A stretch of DNA of 64,000 nucleotides. Source: Neorhizobium galegae. GTDB lineage: Bacteria; Pseudomonadota; Alphaproteobacteria; Rhizobiales; Rhizobiaceae. The stretch lies in NCBI RefSeq assembly GCF_021391675.1, contig NZ_CP090095.1:4129001-4193000 (forward strand), given 5' to 3'. The translations under genes were made by a program, and so were the position numbers. Of the stretch, positions 1 through 8,202 are shown one piece after another (positions within the stretch are counted from its first letter, which is position 1; each line of letters starts with the position of its first letter). The notes beneath the pieces were generated by a model. That model made no database searches, was not told where the DNA came from, and saw nothing but the letters and a program-made list of their open reading frames with translations.

Positions 1-270
1 TCCCGGATCGAAATCACGCTCACCGACAATCTCGAACCGGAACGGCTGGTCGTCATCGATGAAAGCCATCAGCACGCCGGCCATCAGCCCGACATCACCG
101 GAACCGGCGAGACCCATATGCGGGTCCGCATCGTTTCGAAAAAGTTTTCCGGAATGAGCCGGCTCGACCGGCATCGGACGGTGAATGCGCTGCTGAAGCC
201 GGAACTCGACGCCGGCCTCCACGCGCTGGCGGTGGAAGCCTCGGCACCGGGTGAGCCGACGCGCTGGTGA
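1..270 (+). CDS. bolA: BolA family protein, 5'-truncated by window edge
   Basis: Frame 1 is open from the first base to a TGA at 268-270, giving 89 residues without a start. The segment LVVIDESHQHAGH is the BolA signature with the conserved histidine, and it is followed by an SGMSRLDRHR stretch typical of the family. BolA proteins are about 90-105 residues, so only a few N-terminal residues are missing. In bacteria these proteins partner monothiol glutaredoxins in iron signalling or act in envelope and stress control. The pairing is known for the family and is not visible here. No other gene of a shared operon lies within the window on this strand. Confidence 0.85.
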   Translation, partial: SRIEITLTDNLEPERLVVIDESHQHAGHQPDITGTGETHMRVRIVSKKFSGMSRLDRHRTVNALLKPELDAGLHALAVEASAPGEPTRW

Positions 271-468
271 CGGAACTTAGATAGGGATGACCGAGCAAGA
301 GGCCAAGGTACGGGCATCATTCCTTGTGAGACATCGCTTTGGCCGACCTGCCACTACTTCCCAATAACTGGCGGGAGACGCTGGCCCTGGAAATTCTCTC
401 CGTGCAGAATTCAGCTTTGCACAAGCCATGGCTGATAACAAACGCCGAGTTATCGTCAACTTTCGGGA

Positions 469-1338
469 GTGGATAAATTGGTCTCGTCGATAGCATCCTA
501 TGCAACCGGTCTGGACTATTCCAGAAATCTACGTGCTCAGTCGGGAAGCACATTTCAAGCGCGTGAAGATGCCGCGAAAAGGGTCCAAGCAGCCGTTGCA
601 AATGGCGCACCGACGAAAGAAATCGAAGCCCTCGTCATACAAGCCGGATCAATCCGCTACAGCGAAGAGGAGTTGGTTGCTGACGAGCAGCGGATCAATG
701 CGCGAGAGGACCTCAAGGCAAGGCTGCGCGCCGGCATTGCTGACCCGGAAGAGGAGTTCAAGGCAAAGGCTTTCCTGGTCACGCCCGACTCATGGCCAGA
801 TGAGCAGAGGCTAGACGCTGCCCGCCAAATTGACGCCGCAGGATATCTTGACAGCCAAATCCAGAATAGGCTCGCTGAGCCCCGCCTCCATACAAGGCGG
901 GAGCTTCAAGAAAAACGGGATCCTTCCAGATATGCTGGTATTGAGGTGAAACGCTTGCCACCTGTCGTTGGGTTTCAGCCGACAGAAGCGATGAAGGCGG
1001 AAGTCGCTGCAATTCATGCAAATGCAGCGCGCGCTGCAGCGGAATTGAGCGCCCAAAGGCAGGCCAACCCCGGACTCTATGCCGACAATCTCGAAAACAA
1101 TTCGATGAATGAGACCAACGTCGCCACAATCCCAGCCAAAGACCTCGACGACAAGATTGAGTACATCACACATCTGATTGAAAGCGGAGAATCGGAAAAA
1201 TACTCGTTTAGTGCTGGCAATGGTGACCAAACCACCACCTCAATCCACCAGTTTCTATATTGGCTGCAACAGCGCGCCACAGACATGGAGAACGGCGGGA
1301 CCTATTTGCCGGCGATGTTTAACAACCCAAGCGCTTAG
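469..1338 (+). CDS. Hypothetical protein, orphan gene
   Basis: This encodes about 289 residues that I do not recognise. The protein is hydrophilic and rich in Ala, Glu and Arg, with predicted helical stretches near residues 30-100 and 170-200. It has no signal peptide or membrane segment. A GGGAG motif at 465-469 lies 8 nt before an in-frame TTG at 478, which is a better start than the GTG at 469. Its base composition looks more A+T-rich than bolA or aroB on either side, and it stands alone between convergent and divergent neighbours. It is probably a lateral acquisition. Function is unknown. Confidence 0.6.
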   Translation: MDKLVSSIASYATGLDYSRNLRAQSGSTFQAREDAAKRVQAAVANGAPTKEIEALVIQAGSIRYSEEELVADEQRINAREDLKARLRAGIADPEEEFKAKAFLVTPDSWPDEQRLDAARQIDAAGYLDSQIQNRLAEPRLHTRRELQEKRDPSRYAGIEVKRLPPVVGFQPTEAMKAEVAAIHANAARAAAELSAQRQANPGLYADNLENNSMNETNVATIPAKDLDDKIEYITHLIESGESEKYSFSAGNGDQTTTSIHQFLYWLQQRATDMENGGTYLPAMFNNPSA

Positions 1339-1385
1339 CATTTGCGGCTATGACAGGGATGGCAAATAGGCATCGAAAGCCGACA

Positions 1386-1424
1386 GTTTCAGCTTTAGAC
1401 TGAAACGCTTTCGTTTCGCGAAAG
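1386..1424. terminator. Paired stem-loops between convergent genes
   Basis: GTTTCAG (1386-1392) pairs with CTGAAAC (1400-1406). It is followed at once by a second stem, CTTTCG (1408-1413) with CGAAAG (1419-1424). They lie between the end of the orphan gene and the end of the leftward CBS protein gene, which is where a bidirectional terminator would be expected. No strong U tract follows on the plus strand. Confidence 0.45.
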
Positions 1425-1425
1425 A

Positions 1426-2313
1426 TTACTCCGCCGGCAGCGTCACATCTTCCGCAGGCCGGATCCTTAGCCGCGTGATGCGGTTCTTCTCCCGCTTCAT
1501 GACAGTGAAACGCTTACCGTAAAAAGTAAACGCCTGCCGTTCTTCCGGGATCAGCTTCGATTCGTGGATGACGAGGCCGGCGATCGTGGTTGCTTCGGCG
1601 TCCGGCAGGCTCCAGTCCAGCGCGCGGTTCAGATCGCGGATCGGCACGGAACCGTCGACGACGATCGATCCGTCCGCTTCCTGGCGCACGCCCTGGATCT
1701 CGATATCGTGCTCGTCGGCAATGTCGCCGACAATCTCCTCCAGGATGTCTTCCAGCGTGACGATGCCCTGCACCTCGCCATATTCGTCGACGACGACCGC
1801 AAAATGCCCCTTGCGGCGCAGGAAGGCGCTGAGCTGGTCCTTGAGGCTGGTGCTGTCGGGCACGAACCAGGGCTTCTGGGCGATCTTGACGATATCCAGG
1901 TTTTCGGGCTCGACATTCGGCTCGGCGAGCGCCCGGAGCAGGTCCTTGGCATGGACGACGCCGATGATGTTCTCAGTCGAATTGCGCCAGAGCGGCATGC
2001 GCGTATAGGGGCTTTCGAGCACGGTGCGGACCGCCACTTCCGGCGGATCGTCGGCATTGACAGCCCGCATCACCGTGCGATGCCGCATCACGTCGGAGAC
2101 TTCGAGCTCCTCGAGTTCGAAGAGGCCGCTCAGCCGGTCGCGATCCTGCTTGTCGAAATTCCCCTCGCGATGAACGAGGTCGAGAGCGGCATGCAGATCG
2201 TCATGACTGGAAAGCGCCAGGGTCTGCTCGGAGAGGGAAGCGCCGAACGCGCGAAGAAGCCCGCGGATCACCGCGTTGACAGCACGCGACTTGAGGCCCT
2301 GTTTGGACGTCAT
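1426..2313 (-). CDS. CBS-pair/CorC_HlyC domain protein lacking the DUF21 membrane domain
   Basis: This 295-residue protein has two CBS motifs at about residues 75-205, including the characteristic VVVDEYGEVQGIVTLEDILE segment. A C-terminal CorC_HlyC (transporter-associated) domain occupies about 215-285. Proteins of this kind next to aroB in rhizobia usually carry an N-terminal DUF21 domain of about 140 residues with three to four membrane helices. Here the protein begins just before the linker that normally follows DUF21, and no helices are present. Its ATG overlaps the aroB stop as ATGA, so translation is probably coupled. It is either a soluble regulatory remnant or a real deletion product. 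The parent family is implicated in Mg/Co homeostasis. Confidence 0.85.
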   Translation of the reverse strand: MTSKQGLKSRAVNAVIRGLLRAFGASLSEQTLALSSHDDLHAALDLVHREGNFDKQDRDRLSGLFELEELEVSDVMRHRTVMRAVNADDPPEVAVRTVLESPYTRMPLWRNSTENIIGVVHAKDLLRALAEPNVEPENLDIVKIAQKPWFVPDSTSLKDQLSAFLRRKGHFAVVVDEYGEVQGIVTLEDILEEIVGDIADEHDIEIQGVRQEADGSIVVDGSVPIRDLNRALDWSLPDAEATTIAGLVIHESKLIPEERQAFTFYGKRFTVMKREKNRITRLRIRPAEDVTLPAE

Positions 2314-3452
2314 TTCGGCCGCTTTTCCTCCAGGAAGCTCAAGACCTCGGACGGCGGAACGTCGTTGGCGACGAAGGACCGGCCGATGCCGTGGGTCAGG
2401 ATGAAGGTGAGCTTGCCGCTCTGTACCTTCTTGTCCTGCGCAATCGCGTCCAGCAGCTTCTCCGTCGGCGGCAGCTTTCCGGGGATATCGCTCATCGACG
2501 TCGGCAGGCCGACGGCTTTCAGATGGGCCGTGACCCGCGCCGCGTCGTCCGGGCTTGCAAGGTTCATGCGGGCCGAGAACTGATGCGCGAGAACCATGCC
2601 GATCGCGACGCCTTCGCCATGGACGAGGCGGCTGCTGTCATATTCGGTCGCCGCTTCCAGCGCATGGCCGAACGTGTGGCCGAGATTGAGCAGCGCCCGT
2701 CGGCCGGTCTCGCGCTCGTCCTCGACCACCACGTCGGATTTCGCCTGGCAGCTGATCGCGATCGCCTCGATCCGCTCCGGGCCGCCGGCAAATACCTGTT
2801 TCCAGTTCTTTTCGAGCCAGGCGAAGAAATCCGGCTGGTCGATCAGTCCGTATTTCGCCACTTCCGCATAGCCGGCCCGGAATTCCCGCTCGGAGAGCGA
2901 ATCGAGCGCTGCGGTGTCGGCGAGAACAAGGTCCGGCTGGTGGAAGACGCCGAGCAGGTTCTTGCCGTGGCGGGTGTTGATACCGGTCTTGCCGCCGACC
3001 GACGAATCGACCTGCGCCAGAAGCGAGGTCGGGATCTGCACGAAACGCACGCCGCGCCTGACGATGCCGGCCGCAAAGCCGGCCAAATCGCCGATCACGC
3101 CGCCGCCGAGTGCTATCACCGCGTCGTTGCGCTCGATACGGGCCGAGAGCACCATGTCGGTAACGGTCGCCAGGTGTTCGAAGCTCTTGGTCTTTTCGCC
3201 GGCCGGCAGCGTCAGCGAAACGGCTTCGATCCCGTCCGTCTGCAGGCTGTCCATCAGCGCTTCGAGATAAAGCGGCGCGACGTGTTCGTCGGTGACGATA
3301 GCCGCCTTGCGGCCCTTCAACCGCGCGGTGATCTCGCCGCCGGCACGCGTGATCAGGCCGGGGCCGATCAGGATGTCATAGGCCCGTTCGCCGAGCGGCA
3401 CATGCACCAGGCGCTCCGGGGCACATTCCTCGGATCGGGAAGACATGTTCAT
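2310..3452 (-). CDS. aroB: 3-dehydroquinate synthase
   Basis: At 380 residues this is the usual length for AroB, which converts DAHP to 3-dehydroquinate, step two of the shikimate pathway. The NAD-binding GGGVIGDLAGF loop, the VDSSVGGKTGIN substrate segment and the metal-ligand regions RAGYAEVAKYG, NLGHTFGHALEA and HGEGVAIGM are all present. The start overlaps the aroK stop as ATGA, and the end overlaps the downstream CBS protein in the same way. The three genes therefore form one translationally coupled leftward unit. Confidence 0.97.
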   Translation of the reverse strand: MNMSSRSEECAPERLVHVPLGERAYDILIGPGLITRAGGEITARLKGRKAAIVTDEHVAPLYLEALMDSLQTDGIEAVSLTLPAGEKTKSFEHLATVTDMVLSARIERNDAVIALGGGVIGDLAGFAAGIVRRGVRFVQIPTSLLAQVDSSVGGKTGINTRHGKNLLGVFHQPDLVLADTAALDSLSEREFRAGYAEVAKYGLIDQPDFFAWLEKNWKQVFAGGPERIEAIAISCQAKSDVVVEDERETGRRALLNLGHTFGHALEAATEYDSSRLVHGEGVAIGMVLAHQFSARMNLASPDDAARVTAHLKAVGLPTSMSDIPGKLPPTEKLLDAIAQDKKVQSGKLTFILTHGIGRSFVANDVPPSEVLSFLEEKRPK

Positions 3453-4045
3453 TGCAATTCACCTTCGCTGGGCAATTCACTTTCACCGGACAGATTGGCC
3501 ACTGCGGAAAGCACCTCGTTGACCATCACGTCCTTGCGGACATTTTCGGACAGTACCGTCACATCGGCCTCGGCATAGATCGGATAACGCTGGATCATCA
3601 GATTTTCGAGCGTCTGCCTGGGGTTCTCGGTCTTCAGCAAGGGCCGGTGGTCGCGTTTGTTCACCCGCTCCCACAAAACGTCGAGATCCGCCTTCAGCCA
3701 GATGGAAATGCCGCCGATCTTAATCTGGTGGCGGGTGTTCTCGTTGATGAAGGCACCGCCGCCGGTCGAAACCACGCGCGGGCCGCCCCTGAGCAGGCGC
3801 TCGATGACACGGGTCTCCAATGCCCGGAACTCCACCTCGCCGTAGGCGGCGAAGAGTTCGCTGATGGTCATGCGCGAAACCTTTTCGATCTCCGCATCGG
3901 TATCGATGAAGGGAATGGAAAGGGTCTGCGCCACCAGCCGGCCGATCGCCGATTTTCCGGCCCCCATCAGCCCGACGAAGATCAGGTTGCGCTTGCCGAG
4001 GACGGCGCGCGCCTTTTCGCTGAGTGGAGTTGCGACTTCTGTCAT
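3449..4045 (-). CDS. aroK: Shikimate kinase
   Basis: The protein phosphorylates shikimate at the 3-hydroxyl. Visible motifs are the P-loop [11 protein letters not shown], the substrate-binding DTDAEIE, the GGGAFI motif and the lid-region RPLL. I chose the start at 4045 ([13 protein letters not shown], 198 residues), which fits the family. The frame stays open to an ATG at 4096, but that would add an atypical 17-residue extension. The gene leads the aroK-aroB block, and kinase followed by synthase is the standard order in rhizobia. Confidence 0.95.
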   Translation of the reverse strand: MTEVATPLSEKARAVLGKRNLIFVGLMGAGKSAIGRLVAQTLSIPFIDTDAEIEKVSRMTISELFAAYGEVEFRALETRVIERLLRGGPRVVSTGGGAFINENTRHQIKIGGISIWLKADLDVLWERVNKRDHRPLLKTENPRQTLENLMIQRYPIYAEADVTVLSENVRKDVMVNEVLSAVANLSGESELPSEGELQ

Positions 4046-4191
4046 TGTCAGGTCCGTTTCGAAAAACGGTATCGACAAATGCGTCGGCAGCGTCAAGCCG
4101 TCGCAACCCTCAAAGAATACGGGGGATTGTTTGTTCTTGCCGATATGTAAACCTTTATCGATATATTGCGGCGCAACTCCGGGAGTCCTTT

Positions 4192-4350
4192 ATGCCCACC
4201 CTTTTCCGTTTCCTCTTCGTGCTGGCGGCGATCGCAGGCATCGTTTATGGAAGCATGGTGGCTCTCGTCATGCTGGTGGATCCGCGCGAGCGCGACGTGA
4301 CCGTGCGCATTCCTTCCGAGCGGTTGAACCAGGCACCGCCGCAACAATAA
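4192..4350 (+). CDS. Small single-pass membrane protein
   Basis: This 52-residue protein begins [20 protein letters not shown] and has one clear membrane segment at about residues 5-29, then a short charged tail. GGGAG at 4181-4185 is a good ribosome site six bases before the ATG. It ends 11 bases before xerD and is divergent from aroK. I know similar short proteins in front of rhizobial xerD genes but not their function. The N-in or N-out topology cannot be decided here. Confidence 0.7.
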   Translation: MPTLFRFLFVLAAIAGIVYGSMVALVMLVDPRERDVTVRIPSERLNQAPPQQ

Positions 4351-4361
4351 CGGCAGGGAAC

Positions 4362-5306
4362 ATGGCCGACCTTTCCCGAGCTCATATCGAAGCCTTTCTC
4401 GAAATGATGAGCGCCGAACGGGGTGCCGCCGGCAATACGCTCGCATCCTACGAACGCGACCTCGAAGATCTGCAGTCCTTCCTCGCCGCCGGCAACGCTT
4501 CGGCCCTGACGGCGCAAAGCGCCAATCTCTCAGCCTATCTCGCCCATCTCGGCGCCCAAGGTTTTGCTGCCTCGTCCCAGGCGAGAAAACTGTCGGCCAT
4601 GCGGCAGTTCTACAAATTCCTCTATGCCGAGGGCCTGCGCGGCGACGATCCCACCGCCGTCCTCGATGCACCGAAAAAAGGCCGCTCGCTGCCGAAGATC
4701 ATGAGCGAGAACGACGTGACGCGGCTCCTGGACCTGGCCGCAAGGGAAGCCGCCGAACCCGGCCCGGATCAGCTTGCGCGGCTCAGAATGCTGGCGCTGC
4801 TCGAACTTCTCTACGCAACCGGCATGCGCGTCAGCGAACTCGTGTCGCTGCCGGTCAAGGTTCTCGATCAGGAAGGACGCTTTCTGATCATCCGCGGCAA
4901 GGGCAACAAGGAACGGCTGGTGCCGCTATCCCGGTCGGCGATCGCCGCCCTCGGACCCTATGGCCTGGCCCGCCAGGCCTCGCTCGCCAAGACAGGCGAC
5001 AGTCCCTGGCTCTTCCCGTCCGCCGGCAAGGAGGGGTATTTACCGAGGCAGGTATTTGCCCGCGACCTCAAGGGTCTGGCGGCGCGCGCCGGACTTAGAG
5101 CCGCCGCAATCTCTCCCCATGTGATGCGCCATGCCTTCGCAAGCCACCTCCTCCAGAATGGGGCAGACCTTCGAGTTGTGCAGGAACTGCTCGGCCATTC
5201 CGACATTTCCACCACTCAAATCTACACGCATGTACTGGAAGAAAGGCTGCGAGAGCTGGTTCAAACACACCACCCTCTTGCAAAACAGGCCAAAAACCGG
5301 GATTAG
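4362..5306 (+). CDS. xerD: Site-specific tyrosine recombinase XerD
   Basis: This is a 314-residue XerD-type recombinase that resolves chromosome dimers at dif together with XerC. The N-terminal SAM-like core-binding domain (about 1-95) is followed by the catalytic domain. It shows the first Arg in ATGMRVSEL, the Lys in [12 protein letters not shown], the [12 protein letters not shown] box, the [16 protein letters not shown] box and its Tyr nucleophile. The ATG at 4362 directly follows the small membrane gene and matches the family start. It is a host gene, distinct from the phage integrase at 54.5 kb. Confidence 0.95.
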   Translation: MADLSRAHIEAFLEMMSAERGAAGNTLASYERDLEDLQSFLAAGNASALTAQSANLSAYLAHLGAQGFAASSQARKLSAMRQFYKFLYAEGLRGDDPTAVLDAPKKGRSLPKIMSENDVTRLLDLAAREAAEPGPDQLARLRMLALLELLYATGMRVSELVSLPVKVLDQEGRFLIIRGKGNKERLVPLSRSAIAALGPYGLARQASLAKTGDSPWLFPSAGKEGYLPRQVFARDLKGLAARAGLRAAAISPHVMRHAFASHLLQNGADLRVVQELLGHSDISTTQIYTHVLEERLRELVQTHHPLAKQAKNRD

Positions 5307-5369
5307 AGGCCCCAAACACAAAATGGGAACTCCGTGTTCCTGAGATAAAACAACCGGAAACCGGCTCTC

Positions 5370-6323
5370 ATGCAGACTTATCTCGATTTCGAAAAGCCCA
5401 TCTCGGACCTCGAAGGCAAGATTCACGAGCTCAAAAAGCTCGCCTCCGAGGACGAAAGCATCGATACGTCCGAGGAAATCGGCAGGCTGGAGACCCGGGT
5501 CAGGGAAGCCACAAGGGAAATCTATTCCAAGCTTGGTGCCTGGGAGAAAACGCAGGTCGCGCGCCATCCGCAGCGACCGCATTTCCTCGATTATTCCGCC
5601 CATCTCTTCACCGATTTCACGCCGCTCGCCGGCGACCGCAATTTCGGCGAGGACGCCGCCATCCAGGCCGGCCTTGCCCGCTTCAACGGCATGGCCGTTG
5701 CCGTTATCGGCCAGGAAAAGGGCCATGACACCAAGACCCGCCTGAAGCACAATTTCGGCAGCCCGCGTCCGGAAGGCTATCGCAAGGCGATCCGGATCAT
5801 GGAAATGGCCGATCGTTTCCACCTGCCCGTGATCACCCTCATCGACACCGCAGGCGCCTATCCCGGCGTCGGCGCCGAGGAACGCGGCCAGGCGGAGGCC
5901 ATCGCCCGCTCGACCGAAATGTGCCTCGGCCTGAAAGTGCCGATGGTTTCGGTCGTGATCGGCGAAGGCGGCTCCGGCGGCGCGATCGCGATTGCCACCG
6001 GCAACCGCGTCTACATGCTCGAACATTCGATCTATTCGGTCATCTCGCCGGAAGGTGCGGCATCGATCCTCTGGCGCGATTCGACCCGCGCACGCGAAGC
6101 TGCGACCAACATGAAGATCACCGCCGAAGACCTGAAGGGCCTTGGCATCATCGACGACATCATTCCGGAGCCGGTCGGCGGCGCGCATCGCGAACCCGAG
6201 GCCGTCATCACCGCGACGGGCAAGGTCATCGCTTCGGCGCTGGAAGATCTCGGCAGGCTTTCGGGCGACGAAGTGCGGGCTGCGCGCCGGCAGAAATTCC
6301 TCGATATCGGCCGCAATCTCTGA
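5370..6323 (+). CDS. accA: Acetyl-CoA carboxylase carboxyltransferase subunit alpha
   Basis: This 317-residue subunit joins AccD to transfer carboxyl from biotin to acetyl-CoA, the committed step of fatty-acid synthesis. It begins with the coiled N-terminal helix typical of AccA (MQTYLDFEKPISDLEGKI). It carries the conserved crotonase-fold segments TRLKHNFGSPRPEGYRKA, LIDTAGAYPGVGAEERGQ and IGEGGSGGAIAIATGNRV. Length matches the usual 316-320 residues. It follows xerD by 63 bases in the same direction. Confidence 0.97.
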   Translation: MQTYLDFEKPISDLEGKIHELKKLASEDESIDTSEEIGRLETRVREATREIYSKLGAWEKTQVARHPQRPHFLDYSAHLFTDFTPLAGDRNFGEDAAIQAGLARFNGMAVAVIGQEKGHDTKTRLKHNFGSPRPEGYRKAIRIMEMADRFHLPVITLIDTAGAYPGVGAEERGQAEAIARSTEMCLGLKVPMVSVVIGEGGSGGAIAIATGNRVYMLEHSIYSVISPEGAASILWRDSTRAREAATNMKITAEDLKGLGIIDDIIPEPVGGAHREPEAVITATGKVIASALEDLGRLSGDEVRAARRQKFLDIGRNL

Positions 6324-6489
6324 TCTTCGGGCCTCCGCCACGCCAATAGCCAAATTTGGCCATATTGCTGATAACATTGGGTGCCGGGCGGTTTTGCTGG
6401 ACAGGCCGGCGCAAGCGGTTAAGAATATGTAAAGATTACCGCTTTATTCATAGAAGTCCTGTACCGAATTCTTTCGTCGTTCCAAGTCT

Positions 6490-7806
6490 ATGTGGTCCGT
6501 ACCGATGCGCCTGAAACACATCGCTTTTGCTCTCCTCGTGGCAACTGCCCTGACGGGCTGCAACGACACGCTCGATTCCGCGAGCATCGACCTGAAGAGC
6601 GTCAAGAACAAGGTCGAGCAGCCCCTGCCTTCGAGCATTCTCGCCGAGATGCAGAAGAAGAACATGCCGCGCACTTCGCCGATCATGATCCGCATCCTCA
6701 AGGAAGAGGGCAAGCTGGAAGTCTGGAAGGCCAGGGCCGACAACCGTTTCGAGGTGATCAAGAGCTACGACATCTGCGCCTGGTCCGGAAAGCTCGGCCC
6801 GAAGGTCAAGGAAGGCGACCGCCAGGCCCCGGAAGGTTTCTACAGCCTGACGCCGGCACACCTGAACCCGAATTCCAAATATTATCTCGCCATCAATACC
6901 GGCTTCCCGAACCGCTACGACGCCGCAAACGGCCGCAACGGTTCGAACCTGATGATCCATGGCGCCTGCTCGTCGTCCGGCTGCTATTCGATGACCGACG
7001 AACAGGTTCTGGAAATCTACGCTTTTGCGCGCGACGCCTTCAAGGGCGGCCAGACCTCCGTGCAGCTCCAGGCTCTCCCCTTCCGCATGACCGCGGAGAA
7101 CATGGTGCGCCACCGCGACAGCCAGAACTTCGACTTCTGGAAGATGATCAAGGTCGGCTACGACAATTTCGAAGTCACCAAGCGTCCGCCGGAAGTCAAT
7201 GTCTGCGAGAAGAAATACGTTTTCAACCAGCAGCTCTCCGGCAATGGCACGTTTGCTCCCGCCAGCGCCTGCCCGCCCATGTCGACGCCTCCCGCGCTCG
7301 TTTCGGCGCTGACCTCCTACGAAAAGACCTATCAGGTCGCCTACGAGAAGGCCTTGGAGAAATTCGACGGCAAGGTCTGGTATGAACCGACCGAAGCCGA
7401 ACGCAAGGCCGTGGTCGCCGACAAGCGCAAGGGCCGCGATATCGCCTATGCGCCGACGGGAACCTCGCTCGAAGCCGGCAAGCTGCTGAGCCAGTCGGAA
7501 TTCCAAGAGATGATGGAAAAGCGGATGGCCTCCCAGAACAAGCCGGCCAATACCGTGCTCGCCTCCGCAGCCCCCGTCACGTTTCGGGCCGGCTCCGCCG
7601 CCGACCGCATGAAGCAGGACCGCCTGCCGGCCGCCGCAACGGCCGCTCCCGTCGCACAGAGCACTGGTACGGTCCCGACCATCGCCACGGCCCAGGGTAC
7701 GACCACCACGGTTCCGATCCCAGCCCAGAACCCGCTCGCTTATGCGGCACCGCCGATCACCGAAGAAAAGAAGAAGCCGTTCTGGAAGTTCTGGAGCCAG
7801 GAATGA
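6490..7806 (+). CDS. YkuD-family L,D-transpeptidase lipoprotein
   Basis: The protein is about 438 residues. The lipobox LTGC sits at the end of a signal sequence starting at an internal Met (MRLKHIAFALL, codon at 6505), so 6505 may be the true start. The catalytic segment of the YkuD domain reads HGACSSSGCYSMTD near residue 160, with the His and Cys expected for L,D-transpeptidases that cross-link peptidoglycan or attach proteins to it. The C-terminal 120 residues are Ala/Pro/Thr-rich and probably disordered. It ends KKKPFWKFWSQ. The stop overlaps the next gene as ATGA. Confidence 0.88.
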   Translation: MWSVPMRLKHIAFALLVATALTGCNDTLDSASIDLKSVKNKVEQPLPSSILAEMQKKNMPRTSPIMIRILKEEGKLEVWKARADNRFEVIKSYDICAWSGKLGPKVKEGDRQAPEGFYSLTPAHLNPNSKYYLAINTGFPNRYDAANGRNGSNLMIHGACSSSGCYSMTDEQVLEIYAFARDAFKGGQTSVQLQALPFRMTAENMVRHRDSQNFDFWKMIKVGYDNFEVTKRPPEVNVCEKKYVFNQQLSGNGTFAPASACPPMSTPPALVSALTSYEKTYQVAYEKALEKFDGKVWYEPTEAERKAVVADKRKGRDIAYAPTGTSLEAGKLLSQSEFQEMMEKRMASQNKPANTVLASAAPVTFRAGSAADRMKQDRLPAAATAAPVAQSTGTVPTIATAQGTTTTVPIPAQNPLAYAAPPITEEKKKPFWKFWSQE

Positions 7807-8036
7807 GCTTTGAGACCGCAGGCCTCTACGATCTGAGAGGCCTGAAGTGTCCGCTGCCCGTCCTGAAGACGCGCCGCCGGCTGAAAGGCATGGAGAGCGG
7901 CACGGAGCTTGTGATCGAAACCACCGATCCTCTCGCCGGCATCGACATCCCGCATTTCTGCAATCAGGAAGGCCACGAACTGGTCCGCTCGGAAAAGACC
8001 GAGACGGGACACCGGTTTCTGATCCGCAAGGGTTGA
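7803..8036 (+). CDS. TusA-like sulfur carrier protein
   Basis: This 77-residue protein carries the CPxP box (RGLKCPLPVLKT), with the single conserved Cys that carries persulfide sulfur in TusA/SirA/YedF proteins. The fold is the small beta-alpha-beta-alpha-beta-beta sandwich. The start overlaps the transpeptidase stop as ATGA, so the two are co-translated. Whether it serves tRNA thiolation (true TusA) or another sulfur transfer cannot be told from the sequence, so I leave the symbol blank. Confidence 0.88.
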   Translation: MSFETAGLYDLRGLKCPLPVLKTRRRLKGMESGTELVIETTDPLAGIDIPHFCNQEGHELVRSEKTETGHRFLIRKG

Positions 8037-8054
8037 GCCGAGTTCCCCGATTAG

Positions 8055-8186
8055 CCCCTCATCCGCCTGCCGGCACCTTCTCCCCGCACGCGGGGCGAAG
8101 GACGTATGCCGCACCGACATTGCCTCAATCACCAACCGCGAATGGGGCACGTCCCCTCTCCCCGTCCTTACGGGGAGAGGGTTAGG
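8055..8186. repeat. RIME-like palindromic intergenic element
   Basis: The stretch begins with CCCCTCATCCGCCTGCCGGC, the hallmark of rhizobial intergenic mosaic elements. It ends with an 11-bp perfect stem, CCCTCTCCCCG (8154-8164) and CGGGGAGAGGG (8171-8181), with a six-base loop. The element fills the gap between the ends of two convergent genes, where the terminal stem could also serve as a terminator. Assignment to RIME is from memory of the motif and is not a database match. Confidence 0.65.
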
Positions 8187-8202
8187 GGCAAATCCTTGAG
8201 AG

